From Actinopolymorpha alba DSM 45243 (GTDB taxonomy: Bacteria; Actinomycetota; Actinomycetes; Propionibacteriales; Actinopolymorphaceae), in NCBI RefSeq assembly GCF_000373925.1, contig NZ_KB892760.1, positions 1 through 64,000 on the forward strand: a stretch of 64,000 nt of DNA, read 5' to 3'. Positions within the stretch are counted from its first letter, which is position 1. Every line of letters begins with the position of its first letter. Under the pieces are notes generated by a model. It did not search any database and was not told where the DNA came from. It was given only the letters and a program-made list of their open reading frames with translations. Made by a program: the position numbers and the translations under genes. This document shows, one piece after another, positions 11,378 through 20,525 of this stretch.

Positions 11378-12460
11378 TCAGGAGCCGGCGTACGACGCCA
11401 GGAGGTCGCTCGAGGCCTGCAATGACGGGGCCATCGGGTCGCTGTCGTAGATGAGGTCCTGGCCACCCTGGTGCCAGACGATGACGGACAGGGCCGGGCC
11501 GTTGCGTACCAACCCGACAACCTCGATCTCGCCGCTACCGTCGGCCGTCTCGTGCCCGAACCACCACCAGCTCGCGGTGCCGCTGGTGACGGAGCCGTCC
11601 GTCGGCCCGTGCTGGCTGCCCCACGTGCACCCACTGAGCGAGTCAGCGTAGGCGTCGTAGGCGGCGCTGGCCTCGTCGGAAGACTTGAAGACGCCCACCA
11701 CGTTGGTTCCGCTGACCGTGCCGTCGGGGCCCCAGGTGTAGTCGCGGCGCACTGTGTCAACCGCGCCCAGGCTGGTGAGGTCACCAGCCTGGCAGACGGA
11801 TGCGGGCGTCGAACCCTCGCCATCGCTGGAGTCGATCGTGCTCCAGGTGACCTCGGAGTCGTTGACCTTTGGCATCTGCTCGGGCGCCAGCAGGGCGTCC
11901 TGAGAGACCTCGGGCAGGGCGTTGCTCGGTGGTGGTGCCGGGGTCTCGGAGTCGGTGGGCGAGGGAGTGCTGGACGGCGTGCCCGTGGTCGGCGCCGGCG
12001 GAGCGGCAGTCGGGCCGCTCGAGGGTGTGCCGGGTTGGGTGGGCGTGCCCGGCGTGCCTGGCACGCCCGGCGACGTGGTCGAGCGGGGCGACGAGGGGGA
12101 ACGAGGCTGGCCTGGCGCCGACGGCCGGTAGGTCGTACGGGATGGGCTCTCCGGGTGAGCCGACTCTGACGGGCTGACCGGCGGCGTCGAACGCGCCACC
12201 GTCGAGCTTCGCGACGGCGACCCCTCGGGAAAGAACTGGTTGACCGGCGAGATGGGGGTGCCCGGAATGCCGACCGCGGCGCTGTAGCCCAGGATGCTGA
12301 TGCCGGCGGCGACGGCGAGTCCGGTGGTCGCGGTACGCCCCACCTGCCGCCGGGCACCGCGTTGCCGGACCCTCGCATCGTCGGCCCACGTGACCTGGTC
12401 GACATCGGAGCGCAGACGCGACAGGTGTTCGGTCACATCAGGCTCGAAGTCAGCGGGCAT
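11378..12460 (-). CDS. Membrane-anchored protein encoded with an ECF sigma factor (likely anti-sigma or sensor)
   Basis: 360 residues. A short cytoplasmic N-terminus (about 1-38) leads to one membrane span (about 42-60, 'GLAVAAGISILGYSAAVG'), a long Pro/Ser/Thr-rich extracellular stalk (to about 195) and a C-terminal globular domain with two cysteines ('ASVCQAGD', 'LSGCTWG') resembling PknH-type sensor domains. Its ATG overlaps the end of the sigma factor gene by 11 bases, implying translational coupling. This is the usual set-up for a regulator that holds its sigma factor at the membrane. I do not see a clear zinc-binding anti-sigma motif in the cytoplasmic part, so the inhibitory role is inferred from context. 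Confidence 0.7.
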   Translation of the reverse strand: MPADFEPDVTEHLSRLRSDVDQVTWADDARVRQRGARRQVGRTATTGLAVAAGISILGYSAAVGIPGTPISPVNQFFPEGSPSRSSTVARSTPPVSPSESAHPESPSRTTYRPSAPGQPRSPSSPRSTTSPGVPGTPGTPTQPGTPSSGPTAAPPAPTTGTPSSTPSPTDSETPAPPPSNALPEVSQDALLAPEQMPKVNDSEVTWSTIDSSDGEGSTPASVCQAGDLTSLGAVDTVRRDYTWGPDGTVSGTNVVGVFKSSDEASAAYDAYADSLSGCTWGSQHGPTDGSVTSGTASWWWFGHETADGSGEIEVVGLVRNGPALSVIVWHQGGQDLIYDSDPMAPSLQASSDLLASYAGS

Positions 12461-12971
12461 TCTCGGTCTCCTCTGCGGCGCTCTCGTCCTGCACTTCACC
12501 CTCGCGCAGGAGTACGGCGAGGGCGTTGCGCCCCCGGGAGAGCCGGGCCTTGACGGTGCCGCTCGCGACGCCTGTCTCGCGGGCGACCTCCTCCACCGAC
12601 AGCCCCACCAGGTGATGGAGCACGATCGCGCGGCGCTGCGCCTCCGGGATCTCCTTCAGCGCGGCGACCAGAGCGACGTTGTCCGGGCTGGGTTCCGGGG
12701 CGTACCCCGGCGGCCCGTGCCGAGCCATTGCCGCGATTCCGTTCTTGAGCTTGCGCCATCGGCTGGCGGCTATCCGCCAGGCGACGGTGCGGAGCCACGC
12801 CTCTGGATTGACGTGCTCCGACACACGGCCCCAGTGCTGCCAGGCCCGTGCGTACGCTTCTTGAACGCAATCTTGAGCATCAGCCAGGTTTCCGGTCATC
12901 GCGTACATCTGGTGGAGGAGCCGCTGACGGGTGGCATGGTAGAACGCATCGAACTCGTCGGCATTCCCCAT
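12450..12971 (-). CDS. SigE-family ECF RNA polymerase sigma factor
   Basis: 173 residues, the size of the actinobacterial SigE-family group. Region 2 is near residues 7-75 ('FDAFYHATRQRLLHQMYAMTG', 'DAQDCVQEAYARAWQHW') and region 4 near 108-160 ('EIPEAQRRAIVLHHLVGLS', 'EVARETGVASGTVKARLSRG', the helix-turn-helix reading the -35 box). ATG 12971 has GGAGGG just upstream; the longer open frame to 13253 runs into non-coding DNA. It should direct polymerase to a small regulon, perhaps cell-envelope genes, and is probably controlled by the coupled membrane protein downstream. Confidence 0.92.
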   Translation of the reverse strand: MGNADEFDAFYHATRQRLLHQMYAMTGNLADAQDCVQEAYARAWQHWGRVSEHVNPEAWLRTVAWRIAASRWRKLKNGIAAMARHGPPGYAPEPSPDNVALVAALKEIPEAQRRAIVLHHLVGLSVEEVARETGVASGTVKARLSRGRNALAVLLREGEVQDESAAEETENAR

Positions 12972-13359
12972 GAGCCCTCCGCCACGGCCGACTCTCACCT
13001 CACATGACACGTCACCTGGGCTCGAGGTTGCAGTTTGACCACATCTCAACCCACGACTGGCGGGCGCAGCACCGCAGAAGCCCAGTGTCGGGATGAACCT
13101 ATCCATACTGGACGGGGTCCCGCTGCGAGCTCCTTCGATTCCGCGGGAAGTTGTGCGAAAAATCGAAGATATTGCGCCCTGCCACGATGGAGTGTAGGCC
13201 GAGGGTGGTACGCCTTGCTTAGAGGTCGCGTGGATGCCGGGGGCCCGCGCCACCCCGGCGCCGGCCGCAGATCGGCACAGTCCCTATCCGCACGACCTCT
13301 GAGCCGCGGCTCTGGTCGCGGCGTGTCCAGAGCGACCAGATGATGTCCAGGCTGCGAGC
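12972..13359. other. Divergent intergenic region between the sigma factor and perM
   Basis: 388 bases. Open frames here (for example 13035-13343) lack a ribosome-binding site and any recognisable domain. The region must hold the promoters of both neighbours, but I cannot pick convincing -10/-35 boxes. Confidence 0.4.
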
Positions 13360-14619
13360 ATGGCAGCGATGACCGAGCTGCTTGCGCCCACACCTGTGCG
13401 TGACCCTGGCCAGCCACCGGAGGGGCAGAGTCCTCGGCCGGCGTTCGTCGGTGGCCTGTTGGCGGCTGGCTGGGCGTTCCTCGCGGGCGCTCTCCCGTGT
13501 GCCGCGGTGGCGGTGATCGGGTGGTTCGCCACCAGTGGCGGGACGGCCGCCTGGGCACTGCGCGTGGGCGGTGACGCCTGGCTGCTCGCGCACCGGGTGC
13601 CGATCGAGTTGGCGGACGGTGAGATGGGTCTCGCGCCGTTGGGGCTCACGCTGTTGCCGCTGATCCTTCTGTGTCGCGCCGGCGCGTGGATCGGTCGGTC
13701 CTGCGCGGTCACCAGGCGGGTGGACGTGCCTGTCGGCGCGGTGGCGTTCGCGGTCGCGTACGGCGGGCTGGCCGCCCTCGTGGCGGTGGTGTCCCGGACC
13801 GCGGAGGCGGCGCCCGACGTGTCGCGGGCGTTCATCAACGCGGGGCTGATGGCGGGGGTCGCCGGGGCGGCCGGGATCATCCGGGCGCGCGGGTACGGCG
13901 CCACCTTCTGGGGGTCGCTCCCGGAGGAGGTGCACGCGGCGGTCCACGGCGGGGTGACGGGGTTCGTGGCGTTGTTCGCGGGCGGCATCCTGCTCGTCGG
14001 GGCGTCGCTGGTCGCGCACGCGGGAACGCTCCTCGACCTCACCAGGGGGCTTGCGCCTGGGCCGGTCGGCCTGGTCCTCCTGCTGTTCATGTGCCTGGCG
14101 TACCTGCCGAACGCCGCCGTCTTCGCGGCCGCGTTCGCGCTCGGGCCGGGGTTCGCCGCGGGGACCGGCACCGTCGTGGCGCCGACCGGCGTCGCGCTGG
14201 GCCCGCTTCCGGCGTTCCCGCTCCTCGCGGCGCTGCCCGCGGGGGAGGCCCCGCCGGGTTGGGTGATGGGTGTGCTGGTGATGCCGATCCTCGCGGGGGC
14301 GGTCGCGGGCGTGGTCGCCGTACGCCGGTATCCCACGTACGGCGTCGACACGTCCGCGCTGCGCGGTGGCCTCGCGGGGGTGGCCGCGGGCCTGATCTTC
14401 ACCGGGTGCGCCGCAGTCGCCGGGGGCGCTGCGGGGCCGGGCCGGCTCGCCGACGTCGGCCCGTCGGTCCTGCAGGTGGGCGTGGTCGCGGTGAGCACGC
14501 TCGGGATCGCCGGTGCGGTCGGTGTCCTCGCCACCCGCGGGTGGCGCTGGGTGCTTGCTCGCCAGCGGGCCACGAGGGCGCGCGACGAGGACGCTAGTCC
14601 AGAGTCGCCACGCGCTTGA
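13360..14619 (+). CDS. perM: Cell-division membrane protein PerM-like (DUF6350)
   Basis: 419 residues with about ten hydrophobic segments evenly spread through the chain, and an Arg-rich C-terminal tail. It matches the DUF6350/PerM family by character and by place: in Mycobacterium tuberculosis perM (Rv0955) lies between sucCD and purNH, exactly as here. PerM is an integral membrane protein that stabilises the divisome. Two in-frame ATGs (13360, 13369) are possible and neither has a strong ribosome-binding site. The gene runs head-on into the following minus-strand gene, overlapping by 26 bases. Confidence 0.82.
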   Translation: MAAMTELLAPTPVRDPGQPPEGQSPRPAFVGGLLAAGWAFLAGALPCAAVAVIGWFATSGGTAAWALRVGGDAWLLAHRVPIELADGEMGLAPLGLTLLPLILLCRAGAWIGRSCAVTRRVDVPVGAVAFAVAYGGLAALVAVVSRTAEAAPDVSRAFINAGLMAGVAGAAGIIRARGYGATFWGSLPEEVHAAVHGGVTGFVALFAGGILLVGASLVAHAGTLLDLTRGLAPGPVGLVLLLFMCLAYLPNAAVFAAAFALGPGFAAGTGTVVAPTGVALGPLPAFPLLAALPAGEAPPGWVMGVLVMPILAGAVAGVVAVRRYPTYGVDTSALRGGLAGVAAGLIFTGCAAVAGGAAGPGRLADVGPSVLQVGVVAVSTLGIAGAVGVLATRGWRWVLARQRATRARDEDASPESPRA

Positions 14620-15367
14620 GGACGCGTTCCTGCAACTGCTGCTGGCAACTCTCCATGGCGGTCAGGGTGTTAGCTCCTGAGGAACACTCCTGCCAGGCGG
14701 CGATCTCATTCCAGAAGACCGCCGCGGTCAGTGCAAGGACGCTGGCGAAGACGGTGGCGATGACGCCGAGCACGAGGCCGGGTGCGGCGCCGGGGACGAC
14801 CAGCCGGACCCGCCGGCCGCCGCGGCGAGCCAGCGTTCCGAGCACGATCGCGACAATCCCCAGGAGCAGACCAAGGGGGAATGCCAGGATGCACGTCAGC
14901 AGCGCACCGATCCCGAACACCAGTGCCAGCCGGCCGTGATCGCGGAGGCGTCGCAGCTCGTCCTTCGCGGGCGCGGGAGTTCCGGTCGGGCCGGTGGTTG
15001 GTCCGCCATCGGGTCCCGCGCCCGGAGCACCACCTGGCCCGCCACCCGGACCGCCAGCTGTGCCGTCGGTCGGCGGAGTGCCGTTCGCCGGGGTGGTCGT
15101 AGTGGAGGAGACGATCCGGGCGAACGCCGACGTGGGGGCCGGCCGGCCGAAGACCCGCTCCGCGTCGGCGGGCGCGCTGGTGCCCTCTGGCGGGATGGGA
15201 GCGAGCAGCGGCGTTTCGGGGTCGCGGTCCTCGCCGTCGTCGCTCGCCGAGCGGTCAGACGGCCGGTCGCCGGCTGGTTCGTCGTCCGGCCGGTCACCAG
15301 CGGGTCGATCATCAGCTGGCCGGTCGTCGAGGGTGCCGCCGCCTGGACGCTCCTCCGGGCTGCTCAC
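14594..15367 (-). CDS. Pro/Asp-rich membrane protein with DUF4190-like C-terminus
   Basis: The N-terminal two thirds is a low-complexity Asp/Arg/Pro/Gly-rich tail. It is followed by 'RRLRDHGRLALVFGIGALL', two membrane spans (about residues 168-195 and 205-230) and a short C-terminal segment with two cysteines ('WQECSSG', 'MESCQQQ'). This layout fits DUF4190-type small actinobacterial membrane proteins. In M. tuberculosis a proline-rich membrane protein (Rv0954) also neighbours perM, so it may belong to the same division or envelope neighbourhood. GTG 15367 is preferred because AGGAGAAGG lies just before it; ATG 15388 is the alternative. Function unknown. Confidence 0.7.
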   Translation of the reverse strand: MSSPEERPGGGTLDDRPADDRPAGDRPDDEPAGDRPSDRSASDDGEDRDPETPLLAPIPPEGTSAPADAERVFGRPAPTSAFARIVSSTTTTPANGTPPTDGTAGGPGGGPGGAPGAGPDGGPTTGPTGTPAPAKDELRRLRDHGRLALVFGIGALLTCILAFPLGLLLGIVAIVLGTLARRGGRRVRLVVPGAAPGLVLGVIATVFASVLALTAAVFWNEIAAWQECSSGANTLTAMESCQQQLQERVLKRVATLD

Positions 15368-15499
15368 AGGGCCTTCTCCTGTCGTCATGTGCGCTACCGC
15401 TATCGTGACGGAACGTCCTACTCGACGTGAACGTGCCCCGGGTAGGTCGCTGATCGTCCATCCGTTCCGCGGCTCTCACCGGCCAGCGAGGAGCTCATC

Positions 15500-16105
15500 C
15501 TGACCGCCCGTCTCGTCGTCCTGGCCTCCGGCTCCGGCACCCTCCTGCAGGCCCTGCTCGAAGCGGCGCGGGATCGGTCGTTCGGTGCGTCGGTGGTGGC
15601 GGTTGGGTCTGACCGCCCTGGTGTCGAGGGCCTGGCCCGGGCTGAGCGGGCAGGCGTTCCGACATTCGTTCACAGCGTCAAGGAGTTCGCCACTCGGGAG
15701 GAATGGGACGCCGCGCTCACCGAGCGGGTCGCCGCCTACGAGCCGGACCTCGTGGTGTCGGCCGGTTTCCTCAAGCTGGTGGGCAAGTCGTTCCTGGCGA
15801 GGTTCGGCGGGCGCTACGTCAACAGCCACAACTCCCTGCTGCCGGCGTTCCCCGGCATGCACGGTCCTCGGGACGCCCTCGCGTACGGCGTCAGGGTCAC
15901 CGGCGCGACGCTCTTCGTCGTCGACGAGGGAGTGGACGCCGGGCCGATCATCGCCCAGGTCGCCGTACCCGTCGAGGACGACGACACCGTGGAGTCCCTG
16001 ACCGAACGCATCAAGGTGGCCGAACGCCGGCAGCTCGTCTCCGTGGTCGGTCGGATGGTTCGGGAAGGTTTCACCGTCGAGGGCAGAAAGGTCACCATCC
16101 CGTGA
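15500..16105 (+). CDS. purN: Phosphoribosylglycinamide formyltransferase, apparent CTG start
   Basis: Third step of purine synthesis: formyl transfer from 10-formyl-THF to GAR. The reading frame is complete only if it starts at CTG 15500 (or ATC 15497), giving 201 residues that begin with the family motif '[16 protein letters not shown]'. GAGGAG at 15488-15493 is ideally placed 6 bases upstream. The first ATG/GTG/TTG in frame is GTG 15593, which would delete the phosphate-binding loop. Catalytic Asn/His are in '[17 protein letters not shown]' and the Asp in '[10 protein letters not shown]'. Its TGA overlaps the purH GTG (GTGA). A base-call error at the start codon is the alternative explanation. 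Confidence 0.88.
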   Translation: MTARLVVLASGSGTLLQALLEAARDRSFGASVVAVGSDRPGVEGLARAERAGVPTFVHSVKEFATREEWDAALTERVAAYEPDLVVSAGFLKLVGKSFLARFGGRYVNSHNSLLPAFPGMHGPRDALAYGVRVTGATLFVVDEGVDAGPIIAQVAVPVEDDDTVESLTERIKVAERRQLVSVVGRMVREGFTVEGRKVTIP

Positions 16106-17691
16106 ACGACTCCGTGAACCAGCCCGCGGGCGAGGGCCGGCGACCGATCCGGCGAGCACTCGTCAGCGTTTATGACAAGACGGGGTTGACCGAACTCGCC
16201 CGCGCCCTCGCCGACGCAGGGGTCGAGATCGTGTCGACCGGTACGACCGCGGCGACGATCGAGGCGGCTGGCCACCGGGTGGTCCGGGTCGAGGAGCTCA
16301 CCGGGTTCCCGGAGTGCCTGGGTGGGCGGGTCAAGACGCTGCACCCGAACGTCCACGCGGGCCTGCTCGCCGACCTGCGCGATCCCGACCACCAGCGCCA
16401 ACTGGACGACCTCGACATCCCGCCGTTCGACCTGCTGGTCTCCAACCTCTACCCGTTCGCGCAGACCGTCGCGTCCGGCGCCGGGCCCGACGACGTCATC
16501 GAGCAGATCGACATCGGCGGGCCGGCCATGACCCGGGCCGCCGCCAAGAACCACGCCAACGTCGCGGTGGTGACCTCTCCTGACAGGTACGCCGACGTCG
16601 TGGCGGCGTTGGCCGCCGGCGGCTTCACCCTCGAGCAGCGGCAGCGGCTGGCGGTCGAGGCGTTCGTCCACACGGCGACGTACGACGTGGCGGTCGCGTC
16701 GTGGATGGGCACGGTGCTCGCGCCGACCGACGACGGGAGCGGGTTCCCGGCCTGGGCGGGCGCCACGTGGAACCGCGCGGCGATCCTGCGGTACGGCGAG
16801 AACCCCCACCAGCCCGCCGCCCTCTACACCGCCGGCTCGGTGGCCACGCCCGGACTCGCCCAGGCCGAGCAGCTGCACGGCAAGGAGATGTCGTACAACA
16901 ACTACGTCGACGCTGACGCGGCCCGGCGGGCGGCGTACGACTTCGAGGCGCCGGCGGTGGCGATCATCAAGCACGCCAACCCGTGCGGGATCGCCGTGGG
17001 TGCCGACGTGGCGGAGGCGCACGCGAAGGCGCACGCCTGCGACCCGGTCTCGGCGTTCGGTGGCGTGATCGCGACGAACCAGCCCGTGTCGGTCGAGATG
17101 GCGCGGCAGGTCGCGGAGATCTTCACCGAGGTGGTGGTGGCGCCCGACTACGAGCCCGAGGCGCTGGAGATCCTGTCGCGGAAGAAGAACATCCGTCTGC
17201 TCCGCGCGGCTCCGGCGGCGCGCGGTGGCGTCGAATCGCGGCCGATCTCCGGCGGCCTGCTGATGCAGAGCGCGGACGCGGTGGACGCGCCCGGCGACGA
17301 CCCGGCCACCTGGCGGCTGGTCGCGGGGTCGCCGGTCAGCGACGAGGTGCTGGCTGACCTGGCGTTCGCCTGGCGGGCGGTACGCGCGGTGAAGTCCAAC
17401 GCGATCCTGCTCGCCTCAGGCGGCGCGACAGTCGGGGTCGGCATGGGGCAGGTCAACCGGGTCGACTCGGCACGGCTCGCCGTCGCGCGGGCGGGGGAGC
17501 GGGCGGCGGGGTCCGCGGCGGCTTCTGACGCGTTCTTCCCGTTCGCTGACGGGCTGCAGGTCCTGCTTGACGCGGGCGTGCGCGCGGTGGTGGAGCCTGG
17601 TGGTTCGGTGCGGGACGAGGAAGTGATCGCGGCGGCGGAGGCGGCTGGCGTACCCCTCTACTTCACCGGCACCCGCCACTTCTTCCACTGA
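16102..17691 (+). CDS. purH: Bifunctional AICAR transformylase / IMP cyclohydrolase
   Basis: Last two steps of IMP synthesis. GTG 16102 overlaps the purN stop by 4 bases. The 529-residue product has the N-terminal IMP cyclohydrolase (MGS-like) domain ('[10 protein letters not shown]', 'EIVSTGTTA', '[16 protein letters not shown]') and the C-terminal transformylase with 'KHANPCGIA' (catalytic Lys-His) and '[23 protein letters not shown]'. Length is normal. The gene is followed by hairpin elements at 17826 and 17989, which probably stop transcription. Confidence 0.97.
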   Translation: MNDSVNQPAGEGRRPIRRALVSVYDKTGLTELARALADAGVEIVSTGTTAATIEAAGHRVVRVEELTGFPECLGGRVKTLHPNVHAGLLADLRDPDHQRQLDDLDIPPFDLLVSNLYPFAQTVASGAGPDDVIEQIDIGGPAMTRAAAKNHANVAVVTSPDRYADVVAALAAGGFTLEQRQRLAVEAFVHTATYDVAVASWMGTVLAPTDDGSGFPAWAGATWNRAAILRYGENPHQPAALYTAGSVATPGLAQAEQLHGKEMSYNNYVDADAARRAAYDFEAPAVAIIKHANPCGIAVGADVAEAHAKAHACDPVSAFGGVIATNQPVSVEMARQVAEIFTEVVVAPDYEPEALEILSRKKNIRLLRAAPAARGGVESRPISGGLLMQSADAVDAPGDDPATWRLVAGSPVSDEVLADLAFAWRAVRAVKSNAILLASGGATVGVGMGQVNRVDSARLAVARAGERAAGSAAASDAFFPFADGLQVLLDAGVRAVVEPGGSVRDEEVIAAAEAAGVPLYFTGTRHFFH

Positions 17692-17767
17692 GCGGGTTAG
17701 CGGGTATGACCGGCTCTGCTGGGGCCGGGGGCCGCGGCGTAACAGGAGCCGGGAGCCGAGTTCCGGG

Positions 17768-17824
17768 ACTTGGTGGAGGGGACCTCGGTGAGCCGTCTCG
17801 CATAGTGAGCGATCCTCGACTTGA
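17768..17824 (+). repeat. Interspersed R element, copy 2 (shortened)
   Basis: Contains the R-element core ACCTCGGTGAGCC.TCTCGCATAGTGAGC and the tail CTCGACTTGACCATGATCA, but the first small hairpin is largely missing. The tail runs directly into the left arm of the 28-bp hairpin. The 17692-18089 gap consists of this element, two hairpins and about 95 unassigned bases. Confidence 0.6.
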
Positions 17825-17825
17825 C

Positions 17826-17893
17826 CATGATCAACATGCAGAAAACGACCACGATCCGCGCGGGGCGTGGTCGTTTTCTGCATGTTGATCATG
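17826..17893. repeat. Perfect 28-bp stem hairpin
   Basis: 17826-17853 is an exact inverted copy of 17866-17893 (arm starts CATGATCAACATGC), with a 12-nt loop. It lies between the convergent purH and pseudogene ends. A stem this long without mismatches is more than a terminator needs and points to a recently formed or conserved palindrome. Confidence 0.85.
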
Positions 17894-17988
17894 AAACGGT
17901 TGCAGCCCGTCCGGTTCGTGAGACGCTGGGGCGAGCCTCCCGCCTGCCCCATTTCGGCTACCCGGCGAAGAGCTTTGAACGTGGGAGC

Positions 17989-18063
17989 GAAGTTGATCAA
18001 CGGTCCCGAATTCGGACACCCGCTGCGGGGAATGCCCGAATTGCGGACCGTTGATCAACTTCG
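17989..18063. repeat. TTGATCAACGGT hairpin, copy 1
   Basis: CGAAGTTGATCAACGGTCC at the left pairs with GGACCGTTGATCAACTTCG at the right, with further pairing inside (GAATTC region). The loop carries CGGACACC..CGCTG..GG.AA.GCCCGAA. The element at 23101-23175, read on the other strand, has the same arms and a similar loop, so the two are copies of one unit. Confidence 0.75.
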
Positions 18064-18089
18064 CGGAAGCCTGAAGGCGTCGCAATCGA

Positions 18090-18816
18090 TCATCCATCGT
18101 CATGCCAGGGGAAGCCGTCAGGGTCCGCGGCTGCGCGGGCATGGAGCGCCGCGTCGTCGTGGCCGCGGATCTGGCGTAGGAACGGGAAGTCCTCCGGCCG
18201 CACGCTGAGCTTCGCGGTCGGGCGTACTGGTGCGGCGTTCGCCAGCTGAGGCGAGTGGATCTCGATGCCACGGACTGTGAAGGGCGGCTGGGCTTCGAAG
18301 CCGTCCGCGGGGAGCAGGTAGACGGTGCCGGCTCGCCACGGACGATGGTCCAGCGCGGCCCGGCTGATCGAGAAGTAGTAGAAGGATGCGCGACGCGTCC
18401 CGTCATTGCCGCCAAGGCGGATGCAGGCGTTACACAACGACATCGGGTACCGGTCGCGGTCGAGGATCGCGTAGTACATCGGCCAGATGCCGTCGGACGG
18501 GCATAGACAGCGCTGCGGTTGCCGAAGTCAAGGTGATCGTTGGCCTGGCGTGGTTCGACGCTCGTGATGGTGGGGTCGCCGGTGCCATGGAGCACGAAGT
18601 CGCCCCGATCGGCGGCGTACGACAGGAACTCCCACTTCGGCGCGTCGAGTCGATGTCGATCGGATGATCCAGGCCGTCCTCCCTGACCTGGTCCAGCACC
18701 TTGTCGAACTCCTCCGACCTCTCAGGCTCAGGGCCGGTCGTCGACGGCGGACGCGGCAGCCAGTACGAGGGGATCTCCACGTGATCAACGTAGCTACGCC
18801 TCGCGACGGCGTACAT
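18090..18816 (-). pseudogene. Hypothetical gene broken by two frameshifts
   Basis: Reading from ATG 18816, the frame '..SEEFDKVLDQVREDGLDHPIDID' shifts near 18655, continues as 'PKWEFLSYAADRGDFVLHGTGDP...NDHLDFGNRSAVYA', and shifts again near 18500 into 'SDGIWPMYYAILDRDRYPMSLCNACIRLGG...' to the stop at 18090. Each join is repaired by adding one base. The three parts form one natural protein of about 243 residues. Its family is not known to me; the middle part (ADRGDFVLHGTG) suggests a small domain fused to a C-terminal basic region. Both lesions are single-base deletions, so sequencing error must be excluded, but two in one gene favour decay. Confidence 0.72.
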
Positions 18817-18908
18817 AAGGTGGTCGAGTCCGGTCCGGCGGCCCGGCGGCCCGGCGGCCCGGCGGCTCTGTGGATAAGCGTTTGCGGCGCGGGTGGCGGG
18901 CGGCTTCG

Positions 18909-19808
18909 ATGTCGGGCGTGAGTACTACAGAGGTCGAACGGATCGAGACACGGTTGCGGGCGCGCTTCGCGGAGTACGCGTGGACGCCGATCCAGCATGG
19001 GATGTCTGGTGCGTCGACGTACCGCCTCACCGACGCCAACCGCCCGACCCTGTACGTCAAGATCGCGGCCGCCTCGAGCCATCCTGACGTGCGTTCGAAC
19101 CTCGCCACTGAGGCGGAGCGGATCAGCTGGCTGGCTTCGACCGGATTGCCGGTCCCGGAGTTGGTCGACGCGGGCATCGAAGTCGGCCCCGACCCGGAAC
19201 ACGGCAGGGCTGCCGACGGCGGGGCGATGGAATGGCTGGTCATGACGGGGCTTCCCGGCCGGGAGGCGTCCGCAGCCTGGCCGCGGCACCAGCGGATGGC
19301 GGTCATGGACGCGCTGGCCGATGCCCTGCGCGCGCTGCATGGCGTACCCGTGGCGACGTGTCCGTTTGACCGGCGCCTCGACGTAATCCTCGGCAACGCG
19401 CACACCGCGATCGGCGCCGGCATCGTTGACGACCTGGCCCTGTCGGCTGAGCCGTGGAAAGCGGAGCAGGAGCGGGCGCTGCTCGCCGAGTTGGCGGCGA
19501 CCCGCCCCGCGCGCGAGGAGGCCGTCGTCTGTCACGGCGACTACTGCCTGCCGAACATGCTGCTCGACCCGGAGACGCTCGAGATCACCGGCCTGATCGA
19601 CCTGGGTCGGGTCGGCATCGCGGACCGGTACAACGACCTCGGCATCGCGACCCGCAGTATCAGTTCGCCGACCCTGAACCCGCAGTACGGCGAGGAGCAC
19701 GCGGCCCGCTTCCTCGCGAGGTACGGCGCCGACCCCGAGGACCCGCGGATCGGCTACTACCGCAGGCTCGACGAACTCTTCTGGGAACGCGTGAGGACCG
19801 ACCGATAG
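18909..19808 (+). CDS. APH(3')-type phosphotransferase
   Basis: 299 residues with the fold and motifs of aminoglycoside 3'-phosphotransferases: an N-lobe Lys in 'TLYVKIA', the catalytic loop 'HGDYCLPNMLL' (Asp base plus Asn), and the Mg-binding 'LIDLGRVGIADRYNDL' including the DRY-type signature of true APH(3') enzymes. This is closer to kanamycin/neomycin kinases than to most choline-kinase-like APH proteins, so resistance is possible; a housekeeping small-molecule kinase is the alternative. ATG 18909 is used; the frame stays open upstream. It lies between purH and DUF3017, where folD is often found in related genomes. Confidence 0.82.
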   Translation: MSGVSTTEVERIETRLRARFAEYAWTPIQHGMSGASTYRLTDANRPTLYVKIAAASSHPDVRSNLATEAERISWLASTGLPVPELVDAGIEVGPDPEHGRAADGGAMEWLVMTGLPGREASAAWPRHQRMAVMDALADALRALHGVPVATCPFDRRLDVILGNAHTAIGAGIVDDLALSAEPWKAEQERALLAELAATRPAREEAVVCHGDYCLPNMLLDPETLEITGLIDLGRVGIADRYNDLGIATRSISSPTLNPQYGEEHAARFLARYGADPEDPRIGYYRRLDELFWERVRTDR

Positions 19809-19955
19809 CGGCTCGACGGGCGCCGGGTAGGGATTCGCCGTGAGCCCGGTGGTGCCCGACAACCGACTCGCCGACGGCCAACCTAAGGCCCTTGACCGCC
19901 GGCGAGTAGCCTGCGGTTCTGCGAGGAAAGTGAGCACAGCAGCAGGAGGCCGTCG

Positions 19956-20405
19956 ATGGTCGACCAACCTGGCCGCGGCGCGGTGTCCGCGGGTGGTGCC
20001 GCCGAGCCCACCGCTGCCAGAGGTGCCCAGGGTGCCGGGACGGCTCAGGTCGAAGGGCGCGTCGCGGGTACGCCAGCCAGCCGCTGGGCGTTCTGGTCGC
20101 GCTGGCGCCGGGACCGCAGTCGCCCGCTCCCGCCGATCCGTCCGTGGCCACGACGTCAGTGGCCACTCCTGGTCGTCCTCGTGGGCGTGTTCGTCTCGCT
20201 CGTGGTTGTGGTGCTCGTTGACTTCCGCCCAGGGACCGTGCTCCTCGCGGGGTCGGTGTTGCTGGCGGCGGCGTTCCGGCTGGTGCTGACGACGCGCCGC
20301 GCCGGGCTGCTGGTGGTGCGTAGCCGGATGGTTGACGTGATGACGCTGACGATCATGGGTGTCGCGACGCTCCTGCTGGCCCTCGCGGTGCCGGACATCC
20401 GATGA
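19956..20405 (+). CDS. DUF3017 membrane protein
   Basis: 149 residues: a basic, Ala/Gly-rich cytoplasmic N-tail to about residue 65, then three hydrophobic segments separated by 'RRAGLLVVRSRMVDV', the typical DUF3017 pattern. AGGAGG lies 6 bases before the ATG. The family is commonly encoded just upstream of mdh in actinobacteria, as here. Function unknown. Confidence 0.82.
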   Translation: MVDQPGRGAVSAGGAAEPTAARGAQGAGTAQVEGRVAGTPASRWAFWSRWRRDRSRPLPPIRPWPRRQWPLLVVLVGVFVSLVVVVLVDFRPGTVLLAGSVLLAAAFRLVLTTRRAGLLVVRSRMVDVMTLTIMGVATLLLALAVPDIR

Positions 20406-20525
20406 CCCCGGACGGCGGCGGGAGCGGGTGCTCGGCTACGCTCACAACAGATATCTCGACGCCAAGACATCTTCACACCAGCTCGGTCCCGCGGCGGTTC
20501 GGGACTTCCAGGAGGCGAGCACACC

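Noticed and set aside
13035..13343. 102-codon frame upstream of perM
   Set aside because: No ribosome-binding site or recognisable fold; lies in the divergent promoter region.
17821..18063. CRISPR array from the repeated TTGATCA hairpins
   Set aside because: No regular repeat-spacer pattern and no cas genes; these are isolated palindromes.
18528..19967. 479-codon minus-strand frame over the APH-like gene
   Set aside because: Shadow of a plus-strand gene; only its last part overlaps the pseudogene and in a different frame.
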